Shown here one piece after another: positions 36,866 to 47,975 of a stretch of DNA of 64,000 bases (its first letter is position 1; the number at the start of each line of letters is the position of its first letter). Both the position numbers and the translations under genes were made by a program. The notes below the pieces were generated by a model that was given only the letters and a program-made list of their open reading frames with translations, was not told the origin of the DNA and ran no database searches. Location: the NCBI GenBank assembly GCA_000310025.1, contig FN648515.1:1-64000 (forward strand). The letters are read 5' to 3'. Source of the DNA: Ectocarpus siliculosus. Its lineage: Eukaryota; Sar; Phaeophyceae; Ectocarpales; Ectocarpaceae.

Positions 36866-37099
36866 CGTCCGCCATTCTATGTCACCACCCTGCCAAGGTC
36901 GGAGTAGCCCACCCTGCACATGGAGCAAGATTGTCACATGGTAACCATGTGTCTCGTCCGCCATTTTTTGTCACCACCCTGCCAAGGTCGGAGTAGCCCA
37001 CCCTGCACATGGAGCAAGATTGTCACATGGTAACCATGTGTCTCGTCCGCCATTTTTTGTCACCACCCTGCCAAGGTCGAAGTAGCCCACCCTGCCCAT
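36866..37099 (+). repeat. 89-bp subterminal tandem repeat
   Basis: About 2.6 copies with period 89 bp start at 36866, 36955 and 37044. Each unit carries ACCACCCTGCCAAGGTC, CCCACCCTGCAC and the palindrome CATGGTAACCATG. The array abuts the right TIR. With the ACCCTG words at the left end it gives a subterminal set typical of CACTA elements. Confidence 0.85.
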
Positions 37100-37120
37100 G
37101 GAGCAAAGTGGCTACCAGTG
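37100..37120 (-). repeat. Right TIR of CACTA element
   Basis: It is a perfect 21-bp inverted copy of 13120-13140, ending CCAGTG, and is followed by the TA duplication at 37121-37122. Confidence 0.95.
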
Positions 37121-37230
37121 TAAGGTCGAGTCAAACACGTGACGGATCGCAGAACTCTTCCTAAAAACCCGGGGTTTCCTCCTTTTCCTTTTCCTTTTTT
37201 TTTTCATGCACCAACAGTAAAAAAATCGCC
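37121..37230 (+). repeat. Right half of host repeat split by CACTA element
   Basis: It matches 12148-12256, including the pyrimidine-rich tract CCTCCTTTTCC and the end CAGTAAAAAAATCGCC. It continues the copy that breaks off at 13119. Confidence 0.9.
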
Positions 37231-38608
37231 GTACAGAAGTACAAATACCAGCTATGGGTCTTCACTGATCACTTTGCCCTCTCTGGACTGATCATTTACA
37301 ATATACCGAAAATAGACTAGTTGAGGCAGCTAGACGACTGATCATTTCAAAGTCTACACAGCTAACCTGACCTACTGACCGCAGCGCGACCACCCATCAA
37401 CCCTTCTACTGTTGATTGGCCCCAAGCCGAGTGCTGCTGGATGAGCAAGGCTGTCCCGTTTGACAATGTGAAGAGATGGTAAAGTCGTTTTATTGGTCGT
37501 CCTCGTAGACACAAGCAACGGAAGAGAGTGGGCACCCAGGTGCATCACAAACACCGAGGCACGCGAGCAACAGTCGCAAGACGCATTCGGAACTCGGAAT
37601 ACATGACAGCAAGGAATGCGCGACAACTTGCCAAAGATCCTACTACCGGAGATACCCCGAAGATCCAAATGACCGATGGACGGTCACGCACTTGCGCACC
37701 TGCATAGCTCAAAACCACACATGAGTACTACCGCAGTAGCCTTCGTAAGGATGGCATAATCCACCTCACGAACACCCTCCCTGATTCTGTACATCATAAC
37801 GAATGCTCTCAAAACCAAAGCGCTCAGGGTACTCATAGAAAACTCCAAAAAGAAACAAAAATAAAACAAACGAAGGGAAACCCGGCCACCGGATCAAAAC
37901 CCTCCGCCCCCACGGGTCATCCTGCTGATTGAACTGTCAACACAATCAACACAGCAGTCACAAAGTTGCAAACCTACACGTCTACAACTGTCAGGCATTT
38001 GTACTACCCCTTTTCAAGTAGTCCCCTCCCAGCCAACAGGAACCCTACTGTATCGAGTTGCTGTCAGCACCGCGGCGCGCCTAAGGCCACAAGCACCAAT
38101 GCCAAATTGCAGCGGAAAAACGTAAAACCTAACGCTACATCGCTAAATGACATTTTTATAGAGGGCGATCAACCAAGAGGAAGATCAAGCAGTATCTCAA
38201 CCACAACGGTACCCCGCTTCGAGAGACACTGGACCTAGACATTTTTTGCTACTCCTTCACAAGTAACTCCCTCCCAGCAACAGGATCCCTACTGCTGTAT
38301 CCAGCTGCTGTTAGCAACGGGGCGCGTCTGCAACCAACCCCGATCACCATTGTCGATCACATGACAGTGAGGGGTGCCCCCCTCGGTCTGTACATCATTG
38401 AAAGATCATATAAAAGGGCAATCAACCACATGTTAGGGGAGGGTGCCCCCTCTCAGCCTACACACCAGAGGACGATCGAAGCAGCATATCAATCACAAAC
38501 AGTTCATCAACCAGCCTGCCGGTACCTGCTAATATGAGAGACGCTGGTAGCCATCTATCACGGAAAAAGGCGTCATTCATCAGCCCTCCCTGATTTCAGG
38601 CAAAATAA
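37231..38608. other. Gene-free stretch between two transposons
   Basis: I see no exon. Two related blocks near 38000-38090 and 38245-38320 share wording such as CCTACTGT followed by A-T-C and GCTGCTGT(C/T)AGCA, so an old duplication is likely. TGATCATTT occurs repeatedly at 37260-37350. Confidence 0.4.
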
Positions 38609-38623
38609 GGGCCGTTTTAATCG
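38609..38623 (+). repeat. Left terminus of Harbinger element
   Basis: Fifteen bases are identical to the reverse complement of 46315-46329. The similarity continues imperfectly through TCCAAA words. Confidence 0.9.
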
Positions 38624-41600
38624 TTTCCAAATCTCTGTTCCAAATTTCCAAATTACGGTTCCAAATATTTGGAAGCCAGCAAGATTCATTTCAAACGCGC
38701 TGCACGGCAACTTTCCAAATAAATCTCGCCGCGTGTGATGGCGAGTGGGCATGCGCCTATAATCCCATCACGCACTCCACAGACAACGTTCCCACACGCG
38801 CGACACCACGGGAGGGCCCAACATAGATAGGGTTAGTGGTCATCAAGGGCAAATCCCGGCTGGATGCAGCGAACAGGGCGATTAACGGCGCTGCTGTAGG
38901 TCCAGCCGCTTTCGGTTTTCCGTGCTCGGCAGGCCGCCAGACAACACCTCAGGCCAAGGCGAGCAAGGGCGGAGCAGCAAGATGCTGAGAGCATGTCCTC
39001 CTTGCTGGATATCGTCAGCCAGGTTGTTGAAAGGAGAAGCCATCATGTCTCGGGCCTCGAGGTTGCAGCAGCAGGTGTGTGAGAAGCTACTTCTGAAGTA
39101 GTTTTCTGTCTCTCTCGTCATCTGATTATGTATATCAGCCTGGTGTGTCCGCCTGGTGTGCCGCCCGGTGTGTGTGTGTGTGTCGCTCTCGTCCCGGTTC
39201 TCTTGTCTCGCCGCACCACTCGCGCACCCGCAATATCACCCCAACTCTTCGTCTCGCACTGCATATCGACGCATGTGTCTGGTGGTATTCTTGGTTCAAA
39301 AACCTGCTGTACCCACATGTGTGCTTTTCTTGTATCATGGCCTCTGACTCTGTCTGTACGTTACATTTCGAAGCATGCTGGTGCCACTGCGCTGCTGTTA
39401 CCCACTGCGTCGGTGTACAGCAGTAGTCTGCCTGGGCACATACTACTTCTGCGTCGCCGAAACTACTGCTTATCTCCGAAACCTGCTGTAATATGTCAGT
39501 CAAGTCGGCAGCATTGGTAAATCGTTTTTTTTGGTAATCTGACATGAATACCATGTACACAATTTGTACACCATATTTTTATATTTTCGCAGTCATGCGT
39601 TGTGCGTGTTATCCACAGCTGCAGCCATTCTGCCAGCGTGCGATCCCTGTGAGACAGGAGGCGGATTGTTTGGTACAGCAGTACAATGTATTCGTCAGAA
39701 TACCCTCCACCACCCTGCGGCTATTGTCGTCACCAAATGTGCGTGGCCACGAAGCGAGAAAAATACTGGTAGGTTTGATCCTAGACCTACCGCTCTCTGC
39801 TAGCCCCGCACCCGCCAATTTTCGAGGTGCGAATGCTACAACATTTGACTTGAGCGTCCCGCAACGTGGCCACTTTTTTTACGCCTTCAAGGCGAAAAAG
39901 CCGCTGCAGGGGGCGATCGCACGTATTGCAGCCGGAAGAGCAGATTAAGAAATGGTGTCTTCCTCGCGTGACCGAGTGGACGGCTGGTAGAGGAAAGGCC
40001 TTCCTGAGAGCACAGGACTCAGCTGGCGCGAAAGCAGAGCTCGGCAACGAGGATACAGCGCGGAGAAACGGGGTCGTACCGACTACGGCATTCTGGAGGA
40101 CTTCAAGAACGAAATAGTGAAGGTGATCTCCGAACGCCAGAATCAATTCAGGCAGCCAACCCCTTTGATTTTTCTTCTCGCCACAGAACGAGCTTGCACG
40201 ATGATATCATAATCCTGTTCTCCGCTGGCATCGGTAGGAAGGAACCGCCTTTTCTGAGCTATCCCACGCCCCCATCATAGTGTGCCATCTGCCAACGTTG
40301 TTGCTACCTTGTCTCGAGTGCTTGCGCAAAAAAAAAAATCGTTTTACAGTAGCAGTATTGCCGTGCAATTTCCACCCACCCGGTCCCCCCCCGATCGCCC
40401 TTCTCGCTTATTTTTGTGACTGTTAACATGTCGCAGGTTGACGGAGCGGTGGAGGAATATCTCGCAGCATGAGGGAGGGATGAGAGCGAGAGGGAATTGG
40501 GTGGAGATATGGGGGGGCTCGTTGCTGTGGGGGTGATCCAGGTGGCGCACCTGCTTCATCGCCAAATATTTCTGGGACACATCGTTTATCACAACGTGTT
40601 TTCGATACCTTCGGGTTTTGGCGTCCCTTGCATTCGTACTTGGTTATGCATGTCGATGTGGTTCCTGGAAGGCCGAAGCACTTGCCATTCTAGGTTTGAA
40701 AGGACGGGGGGGACGGTACGGTGGCAACTTTTTTTTTTGTTTCACGCCACTCGTAAAACCGTGGGATACTTGTTTCGTGAAAGGCGAAGAAAGCATTGGT
40801 ACGTTGCTTTGTGCGTGCTACACGCAATAAATATTTGTAGGTAAAGTTCCTCTTAAGGAAACAAGCATTGCATAAGAATTGAATGACACCTGCTGAAATG
40901 TAAGTGCAAAAATGTTTGGGGCAGCGTCACATGCGTGCGTACTTTGCGGAGCAGGAAGGAGAGCTGAGCCCATGCTCCAAAATATACTTCGGCCTGACAC
41001 CGATGCCGGGCGACTTTTTTTTTTGCCCTGTAGTAGCCCGTTTGACGAACGACCATTCAGCATGGCTATGTGTATGGTCCATACAACGTCCGTGTTGTGT
41101 GTCTCGTTGCAAAAAATCGTGCATTTTCTGGAAACGTAGTGTGTTTATTTTTGGAGGTAACTCCCAGCTTGTAAAGTTGTGTGGTCCATACAACGTCCGT
41201 GTTATGTGTCTCGCTGCTCTCCTTGTGCAGTTTCTTTTTTGGGGTGTGTTTTTTTTTTGAGGTCGTGTGGCCGCTGTATCGAACGCGGCGAACTATTCGC
41301 TTCGGCAAGCATGTGGTCACTTGACGATTGAATACAGCATCTAGCGTTTTTTGTTTTGTCTTTCAACAGCAGTAGCTTCGCAATTATAACATAAAGTGTA
41401 CTACTACAAGAACAGACTAAGAGGGCCCACCCACAGCCGTGCCGGATGGCACGCACGCTTGATCCTAACATCGCACCGCAAGCTACCAACAGAATGAATG
41501 TGCATGAGTGCGAAAAAACGTTTGTCCGTCCGACGTCGGAAGTCAACGGAGCACCAACTACGAAGTTGAGGGGGGGGGGGGTTCCCCGGGTCAACTACGC

Positions 41601-41980
41601 GGGGTATCGCCACCCTGCCGCACAAGGCACGTGGCGAAACAAAACAAAAACAAAAGATTCTCCAAAACATCCGGAAGAAGTGGAAATAATCATGTTCTCC
41701 CCCCCCGTGAGACGCAAAACCAAGTCGAACAAAACACCAAGCTACAGCCCCATCCCTGTATCAAACATGAACTAACCTGAACGGCACCGACACAGCAAAA
41801 ACAAAAAGAGAAAAAAACACTTACGTACGCACGTACGCACGTCTCCGCCCTGCAAGCGGGCAGGCGAGTCGCGCCTACGACTCCCGCATCCTGAATGTCT
41901 ACGCATCTATACCATGCCCTTGTCCCGACCCCCCCCCCGCCCCGGGCATTTGCAAGTCTTTGGAATATCCCCACGTCCTA
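38624..41980. other. Left interior of Harbinger element, no firm gene
   Basis: This holds many short frames, several CTGCTGTA words (38895, 39305, 39415, 39480, 39670) and a short duplicated block with GTGTGGTCCATACAACGTCCGT-like wording near 41085 and 41190. Plus-strand fragments at 39866-40117 read like decayed coding sequence, but I could not assign them. Confidence 0.4.
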
Positions 41981-42472
41981 NNNNNNNNNNNNNNNNNNNN
42001 NNNNNNNNNNNNNNNNNNNNNNNNNNNNNNNNNNNNNNNNNNNNNNNNNNNNNNNNNNNNNNNNNNNNNNNNNNNNNNNNNNNNNNNNNNNNNNNNNNNN
42101 NNNNNNNNNNNNNNNNNNNNNNNNNNNNNNNNNNNNNNNNNNNNNNNNNNNNNNNNNNNNNNNNNNNNNNNNNNNNNNNNNNNNNNNNNNNNNNNNNNNN
42201 NNNNNNNNNNNNNNNNNNNNNNNNNNNNNNNNNNNNNNNNNNNNNNNNNNNNNNNNNNNNNNNNNNNNNNNNNNNNNNNNNNNNNNNNNNNNNNNNNNNN
42301 NNNNNNNNNNNNNNNNNNNNNNNNNNNNNNNNNNNNNNNNNNNNNNNNNNNNNNNNNNNNNNNNNNNNNNNNNNNNNNNNNNNNNNNNNNNNNNNNNNNN
42401 NNNNNNNNNNNNNNNNNNNNNNNNNNNNNNNNNNNNNNNNNNNNNNNNNNNNNNNNNNNNNNNNNNNNNNNN
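41981..42472. other. Assembly gap (492 N)
   Basis: The bases are unknown. The sequence resumes inside a 150-bp tandem repeat, so the gap probably hides more copies of it and its true length is uncertain. Confidence 0.95.
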
Positions 42473-42700
42473 AACCCTCCACGCTCCAAGCACAAAGGCT
42501 AAGCCAGGCCCTCCACGGTCGCGGCCAGCTCATTGCCGATCGAGTCCAGTCCGCACAGCCCCTTCCCCATCCTCACGTCCTCCCACACCCCTTCTCTCCC
42601 CCCCCCACCCCTGCGAGCTCCAAACCCTCCACGCTCCAAGCACAAAGGCTAAGCCAGGCCCTCCACGGTAGCGGCCAGCCCATTGTCGATCGCTTCCCAG
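42473..42700 (+). repeat. 150-bp minisatellite beside the gap
   Basis: AACCCTCCACGCTCCAAGCA recurs at 42473 and 42623, a period of 150 bp. About 1.5 copies are visible and the left end is lost in the gap. It lies just 3' of the Harbinger transposase stop. Confidence 0.85.
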
Positions 42701-42707
42701 CCCTTTA

Positions 42708-45700
42708 TCAAGCCTGTCCCTTGTTCTGCCCCGCGTTCCGCTCCAGGTTGAACAGCGGGCGGTACTGTCGCTTGTTGTCCAGCATCATTCGCAGCGCCAT
42801 ACGGGTGGCGGCGTCGCCCGACCTCGTCGGCGCGGCCTTGGAGGTCGTCCGGAACCCTGCCGGGAGCGTGCGCTTTTCCGTCAGCTGGGGCCGGTCACGT
42901 CCGGATTCCCCGTCCTCCTCTGACGGGTTGAGAGGCTTCACTTTCTCGTCGCACAGGAAGTTGTCAGACGGAAAAGTGCAGTGATGAGGGTACTGCGCCC
43001 AGGGAACTGGACCCGCAACGGCCTCCACAAAATACCCCACTGTCCAACGAGGATGCCGAAAGCTTGCTCTATCTTCACCCTCAGTTGACTGAGGTAGAAG
43101 TTGAAGGCGTCCTGGGCTGGAGTAGTAGCTCCCCGGGGTACGGCGTGAGGAGTTGGTTGCTGAGGGGGTACGCCGCATCTCCTAGCATATAGAAGCCAGG
43201 CTGCAGGCGCGCCACGGTGTGTGATAGCTCCGAGCGATTCCACGCAGTCCAGTCATTGGTCGAACCGGCTGCGATGGTCGACATGCTGTAGAAGCGGTAG
43301 TTGGCATCACAGGTCGCCTGCACCTTCAACCCATACGCGTTCTTGCTACCCGAATAATAGGAGAGCACGTTCGGGGTTTGCGTGGGAGGTGGAGCATGCA
43401 TCTTGACCAAAAGGCCATCTCCAGCAGCCACACAACCAGCGAACGCGCCACCGGTGCTTTTGGCCTGGCGATTTCGGAAAGAGCAAGAGTTGACGAAGCG
43501 GTGTAGAACACGCATGCGGTGGGGGGGGGGGGAAGGGGCGCCGGGGGGGGTAGAAAACAACGAGCCACAGTTAGAGAGATGTACTGTAGCTTTTTGCTGT
43601 TGTTATAGCATTTTTGATGAAGAGCGGCCCAATTGTTTGTTTTTTTTGCAAGAAAAAGCTGTTTAGAGGGATCATGATGTGCATGTACGTACGTGAAAAA
43701 ACAAAAAATCGTGCACAGGGGGGCCATTTTGCAGCGAGTGTGTCCGGCCGTGTCTGTGTGCCGATAAATACACAGGAGACTCGAGTCCATTTCGCCATCT
43801 AGGCACAAAATTGCAATTCGAGAGTGGTGCACAAAAGTAGAATTTTGCCCGAGCTGTCACAACTGCTTCCAGCTCAATCCGTGCTCGGTGCATCGAGCTA
43901 GCACAGCATCTGCGGCGAAATTGAAGTAGAGAACCAAGCGTCCTCGCCCAAAATCACAGGCAGGCGTGATTTTTTTTGGTTCCGCCGGTCGATGTTCTCA
44001 GCAGCTGCTGCTGCTGCTGTGCCTAAACACACACGCTACACAGAGACAGGGTTGATGGACAAGGGGGGCGGGAGACACACACACACCACCGGAAGAGCAA
44101 GGCCGGAGGGTGTGCCCTGTACTCTACAGCTGTTTGCTATCGGCGGAGGAAGCGAGAGGAGACGAGAAGAAGCGTTGGTTGTGTTGTGCGTTTCGCGAGC
44201 GGCAGCGTTTTTGTCATAAGCGGGAGAGGACAAGATGCACACCAACACGCGGCTAGACACCACTATTGATGATCAATGTGTAAACCTCTCCATACTTTTG
44301 TGCGAGGGCCTGGGGTGCCGCCTGTCCCTTCCGTGTGCTAGTCTGACCACAAATCACACGCTTTGGAGTTGTCTACAGTGCATAGATCAAAGCTCCAACC
44401 AGAGAGAAGAACAAACAGAGAAAGTTTTTTCTTGGGCTGCGATGTATGTAGCTGATGATCACACACACACACCCCTTCTCTGGAAATCAGCATTTTGTAT
44501 AAACGAGCATTTTGTAGCAACGCACGAGCCTACTAGGTACGTTCTCCAACAACAAAGCTATTCCACATTACCCTCTTGTATGACCCGAGTCGACATACAC
44601 ACGTGACAATTTTTTCGTAGGAGTGTGAGGACAGACGCCCGTAAACACACAACAGTACCTCAGAGCGTGGCCGACGGTTCGTACAGCCGTGGTATAGCTT
44701 ACTACCTTATCGGCGGGCGAAATGAAGGTTCGGGGGCGATAGCGCCTCCCGCATGGAACAAAATGTTGCTGACCTTCCCAACGTAAGGGTGGACGCGCGC
44801 GTTTTGACTACGTTTATGGGTCTGATGTCAACCTATTGGGAGGGTGAAAAAAATCTACAGCACTAGTCTACCGCCGTACGGGGCCGGAGGTAGGCAGTAG
44901 TAACCTGTTGAATTTTGCGTGCTGTTGTCCGGAATTTTGAGTGTAGGACTGGGTATTTACGAAATGTCATGCAACACACAGGCGCCCACTCTGTAAGAGT
45001 CGTTCTTGGACTCCACAACACGTTCGCTTCTATGTTGCTGAGTGAGGGGATGCAGGGGAAAATGCCAGAGATTCCCTTCCCGCAATAGTAGAAGTGTATG
45101 GGAGACCACATACGATGTTCCACTAAAGTACAACACCTATGATACAAACACACATGCACCGACCTCCCACTCCTTCGCTTACCGGGAGCACTCCTCTGGT
45201 GTCTGGGGAAAAAAGAACGGCCCAACCGTCGGCGTGTTGTTGATGGCGTCCACCACTTGCCACATGATGTGGAAGACGGACTCCTTCGAAATGCCGAACA
45301 GCAAGCCGACATCGATGTATGACGCCCCTGCGAACATGCACAGCGCAACTGCCAGCCGAATTTTCACCGGCACAGCTCCACTGCTCGCGCGCAACCCTGC
45401 ACCACGCGACCAACAAGAATACAAGCATGGATGTACCGGTAAATTCGAAGCCCAAGCACTTGTCAGGCGCATCGCCGGACGGACATCAGCGCACATGCCA
45501 TCTCCAAGGCGTCTCCTGCGCTGCTGATGTCCCTGGCGGTGCCAATTCATCTTTCGGACATCAGCGGTGAGCAGCAAATACAAGTGCAAACCGGCGGCTG
45601 CGCTCGCGACGGCAAGACAACCCTGACGAAACCTAACCCTACTCCCTCTTCCTCACGCGCGGACGCACCCTGTGTGGGTATATCTCTTACTTGCGTAGAA

Positions 45701-46033
45701 GTCGTTGCGCTCGAAGATGGGTCGTAAAAGTTCCGCGAGCTTGTCGAAGCTGTGCTCCTCCATCCTGTACATGCGTCGGAACAGCTTCCTGCGCCTCACA
45801 TCTTCTAAGTGCTCGTCCCAAACCAGCCGTCACGGCTCGTGGATACGTTGCCGCGTCTTGGGTGTTAGGCGCTGAACGACAGTCGATGTGGCGACAGTCA
45901 GCACCAGCACAATCGCCGCTATTGCTTTGAGCTTGTCGAGGACATCCCGGGTGTGTGTTGGCCGAGCGCGTGCCCGTGGGCGAAGGGAGCCACTACATTC
46001 TGTAGCCGCGCCGCGCTTTCTACGGTCGCCCAT
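42708..46033 (-). pseudogene. PIF/Harbinger transposase (DDE_Tnp_4), inactivated
   Basis: Exon 1 (ATG 46033 to 45691, donor GTAAGA) carries an in-frame TGA at 45827-45829, just before the conserved LVWDEHLED...FRRMYRM segment. Exon 2 (to 45183, donor GTAAGC) holds the helix-turn-helix VPVKIRLAVALCMFAGASY and FGISKESVFHIMW. Exon 3 starts at 43464 with AAGDGLLVKM (first Asp), then YYSGSKNAYGLKVQATCD and MLGDAAYPLSNQLLTPYPG (second Asp). A frameshift near 43135 precedes FNFYLSQLRVKIEQAFGILV (catalytic Glu), and another near 42965 precedes NFLCDEKV. The C-terminal region ends at 42708. The catalytic triad is present but split by three lesions, so this copy is dead. It would otherwise cut and paste the flanking 7.7 kb element. 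Confidence 0.85.
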
Positions 46034-46149
46034 GCCCCAAACACAACCCTAGCTGGTTTCCTATGGTAAGGGGCACTCGTGTTGTAGACGTCGCTGGTGA
46101 GGGGCACTCGCGTTGCAGCCGTCGCAGCCCGCGCGTGCGTCTGTAAGGG

Positions 46150-46290
46150 TGATTTGGAAAGTGCTCCAAAAAAGCTTCCAAAATTTGGAAGCTAGTGGCT
46201 CCAAATTTTCGGGCCCGACTTCGTTCCAAATTTATGTCAAAAATTTTGGAACGGTGGGTTCCAAATTTTTGGAGCTTTTTTGGAGATTTG
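46150..46290. repeat. Subterminal TTCCAAA cluster, right end
   Basis: Words TTCCAAA, CTCCAAA and their complements occur about ten times in 140 bp, matching a similar cluster at 38620-38720. They are candidate binding sites for the Harbinger DNA-binding proteins. Confidence 0.6.
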
Positions 46291-46314
46291 TACAAAATTT
46301 GGATTTTTGGACAT

Positions 46315-46329
46315 CGATTAAAACGGCCC
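46315..46329 (-). repeat. Right terminus of Harbinger element
   Basis: It is the reverse complement of the left terminus GGGCCGTTTTAATCG and is followed by the TAA duplication at 46330-46332. Confidence 0.9.
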
Positions 46330-46737
46330 TAATTCCGAACATCATCAATCAAATTGGTGTGACCGCAGTGCCCTGCGGACCACCATTCCTCAAAGTGAGA
46401 CGACAACGGAATGCCACACCATCCTCAGTATTTCATCGTGCAATAAGCCTCATCATGGCTCAACCTACGCGGTTAGTTACTGAGATGCGCATGGTATACC
46501 GGACAGGCAACATCGAGTTTCGTGGACTGCGTTCGTATCCCGATCGAACACACAAGAAAAAAACAACGAGCGAACGGCGGAAAAGTAACAGGCCAGAAAA
46601 AATTCCCCTTTGTACTTTCGTCAGTCGTATCATCAAAATCGGCTCTTTATGGGGAAATGCCGACGAGCCGAATTGCACGCAAGGCTCGAAAGCGAACGGG
46701 CGTTGATGCACCGTTGGGAAAACAGATCTAGACAACA

Positions 46738-47975
46738 TCAGAGTGCTTCGTATGCGACGTCCAACTCAACACCACCGACTCCAACTTCAATCGCGGCGAC
46801 TGCAGTTTCAGTTCTCGATGGGCAGTTTTTCGCGTTGTGCCCCTTTTTTCCGCACCTCTGGCAAAGCTTCTCTGGGCATGCACTCGCATAGTGGTCACCA
46901 TCACAGACGTAGCCCTTGACTCTCTTATCGCTAGCTAAATTCGCCTTCGTAACCTCGGTTTTGTTTCGGACGTCTCTTTCCTCCCCCCTTCCCCTCTACT
47001 GCTACGAACGCATGATGGTTCGCTCGCCGATCACTCTTCCCCTTCTTTTCCTCCGCTTTCAGTTGCCCAGCCCGTGTGCGAAGCACTCTCAAAATCTCTT
47101 CTTCATCGAGTGTTTTCTGGGCGAGCAGCTGTTGCTTTTGAATCTCAGATTCCGGGGAAAGCGCATCGAGGAACCGTGCATACACGAGCATTTTTGGGAT
47201 GGGCTGGTCGAATGCCAACTCTAGGTTAGTCACTACGGACTTGAACTCCTGGTAAAACACTCGGGGTTCCTGGTTCTTCCCTTGTTGGGCATTATATAAA
47301 CTTTCCGATCAGCGAGATCTGCTCGCCGCCGGTCAAGGGGGTGAATGTTTCTTCTAACGCACGCCACGCTGCCGAGGGCCCCTTTCGATCGTACACCAGC
47401 ATTTTTGTGGAGTTGTTGGATATCGCTCCGGTCAGCATCCCCCACAAATCCCGGTACATGGCTATCTCCCCTACTTCCACTCCTTGCTCTATCATGCCAT
47501 CATCGTCTACGCCTAGGACCTCAATGTCTCTGCTGTCGCTCAAGGCGCGACCCATCCCACAAGTCTGAACCTGCGTAATGAAATCGTTTCGGAACATCAG
47601 CCAGTTTTTCTCGTCTCCGTTGAAGTCCAACTGTTTCAGGCGTGGGATACGGGCATGCGAGCTGAAAGCATACCGTGAAGCTTGCTCCTCTCTGCTGATT
47701 CCCTCTCGCGAGATAGCACCGTGTGGTGTAGGCTCTCGTGTTTCCGGGCCTCGCAGTCCTCTCGCTCCCTCGAGCCCTCGTCCAGTATTCGGCGCTTGGT
47801 CTAGCTGACCCGCGCCAGGGAAGGCGTGCGTCCTCCCCTGTGACTCCCCCCCGCCGCCCGCTGCGGTCGCACTTCCGGCGGGCGGTGTCCCGGGAACTAA
47901 CCGGGACAAGGTGTTCATGATGCCTTCCAGTTTCTCCGTCACCATCTTCTCCATTCTGGTGCTGGCGTCGCCCAC
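46738..47975 (-). pseudogene. Copia-like Gag remnant
   Basis: Reading leftward from about 47975, an N-terminal coiled segment and a Gly/Pro-rich linker precede LDFNGDEKNWLMFRNDF and WRALEETFTPLTGGE, the pattern of the Copia-type Gag (UBN2-like). After a frame change near 47275 come helical segments (YARFLDALSPESE), and after another near 46985 the zinc knuckle CQRCGKKGHNAKNC (CX2CX4HX4C). A stop follows at 46738. Protease, integrase and reverse transcriptase are not seen, and no long terminal repeat was found. The Harbinger element lies 0.4 kb beyond the stop and may have broken the retrotransposon. The frame is open upstream of 47975 without an ATG nearby. Confidence 0.75.

Larger units (their letters stand above)
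13120..37120. mobile_element. 24.0 kb CACTA-type transposon (Plavaka-like)
   Basis: The ends are a perfect 21-bp inverted repeat beginning CACTGGTAGCCACTTT. A TA flanks each side (13118-13119 and 37121-37122), and the paralogous repeat at 12031-12256 shows the same site empty with one TA. ACCCTG words cluster inside both ends, as subterminal binding sites do in CACTA elements. The cargo is a Plavaka-like transposase (minus, 14.2-23.3 kb) and an 809-residue protein of unknown function (plus, 27.5-35.3 kb). The two genes are divergently transcribed from the middle. A 1.86 kb TIR element is nested in a transposase intron. CACTA elements are usually 3-20 kb, so this copy is large. The flanks are about 98% identical to the empty copy. 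Confidence 0.9.
38609..46329. mobile_element. PIF/Harbinger transposon, 7.7 kb
   Basis: The ends are GGGCCGTTTTAATCG and its reverse complement, flanked by TAA at 38606-38608 and 46330-46332, the 3-bp target duplication characteristic of Harbinger. Both ends are studded with TTCCAAA words (38620-38720 and 46150-46290). The transposase lies on the minus strand (42.7-46.0 kb). Harbinger elements normally also encode a Myb-like protein. The plus-strand fragments at about 39.87-40.14 kb could be a remnant of it but are not convincing. The size includes a 492-bp gap. Confidence 0.9.

Noticed and set aside
36866-37099. Possible CRISPR-like array
   Set aside because: The 89-bp units are contiguous tandem copies without unique spacers. 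They are the subterminal repeat of a CACTA element in a eukaryote.
45827-45829. Recoded TGA in the Harbinger transposase
   Set aside because: Two further frameshifts downstream show that the gene is simply decayed.
46113-46706. A 197-codon plus-strand frame at the right end of the Harbinger element
   Set aside because: It crosses the transposon terminus and the TAA duplication and is opposite the TTCCAAA cluster. There is no domain.
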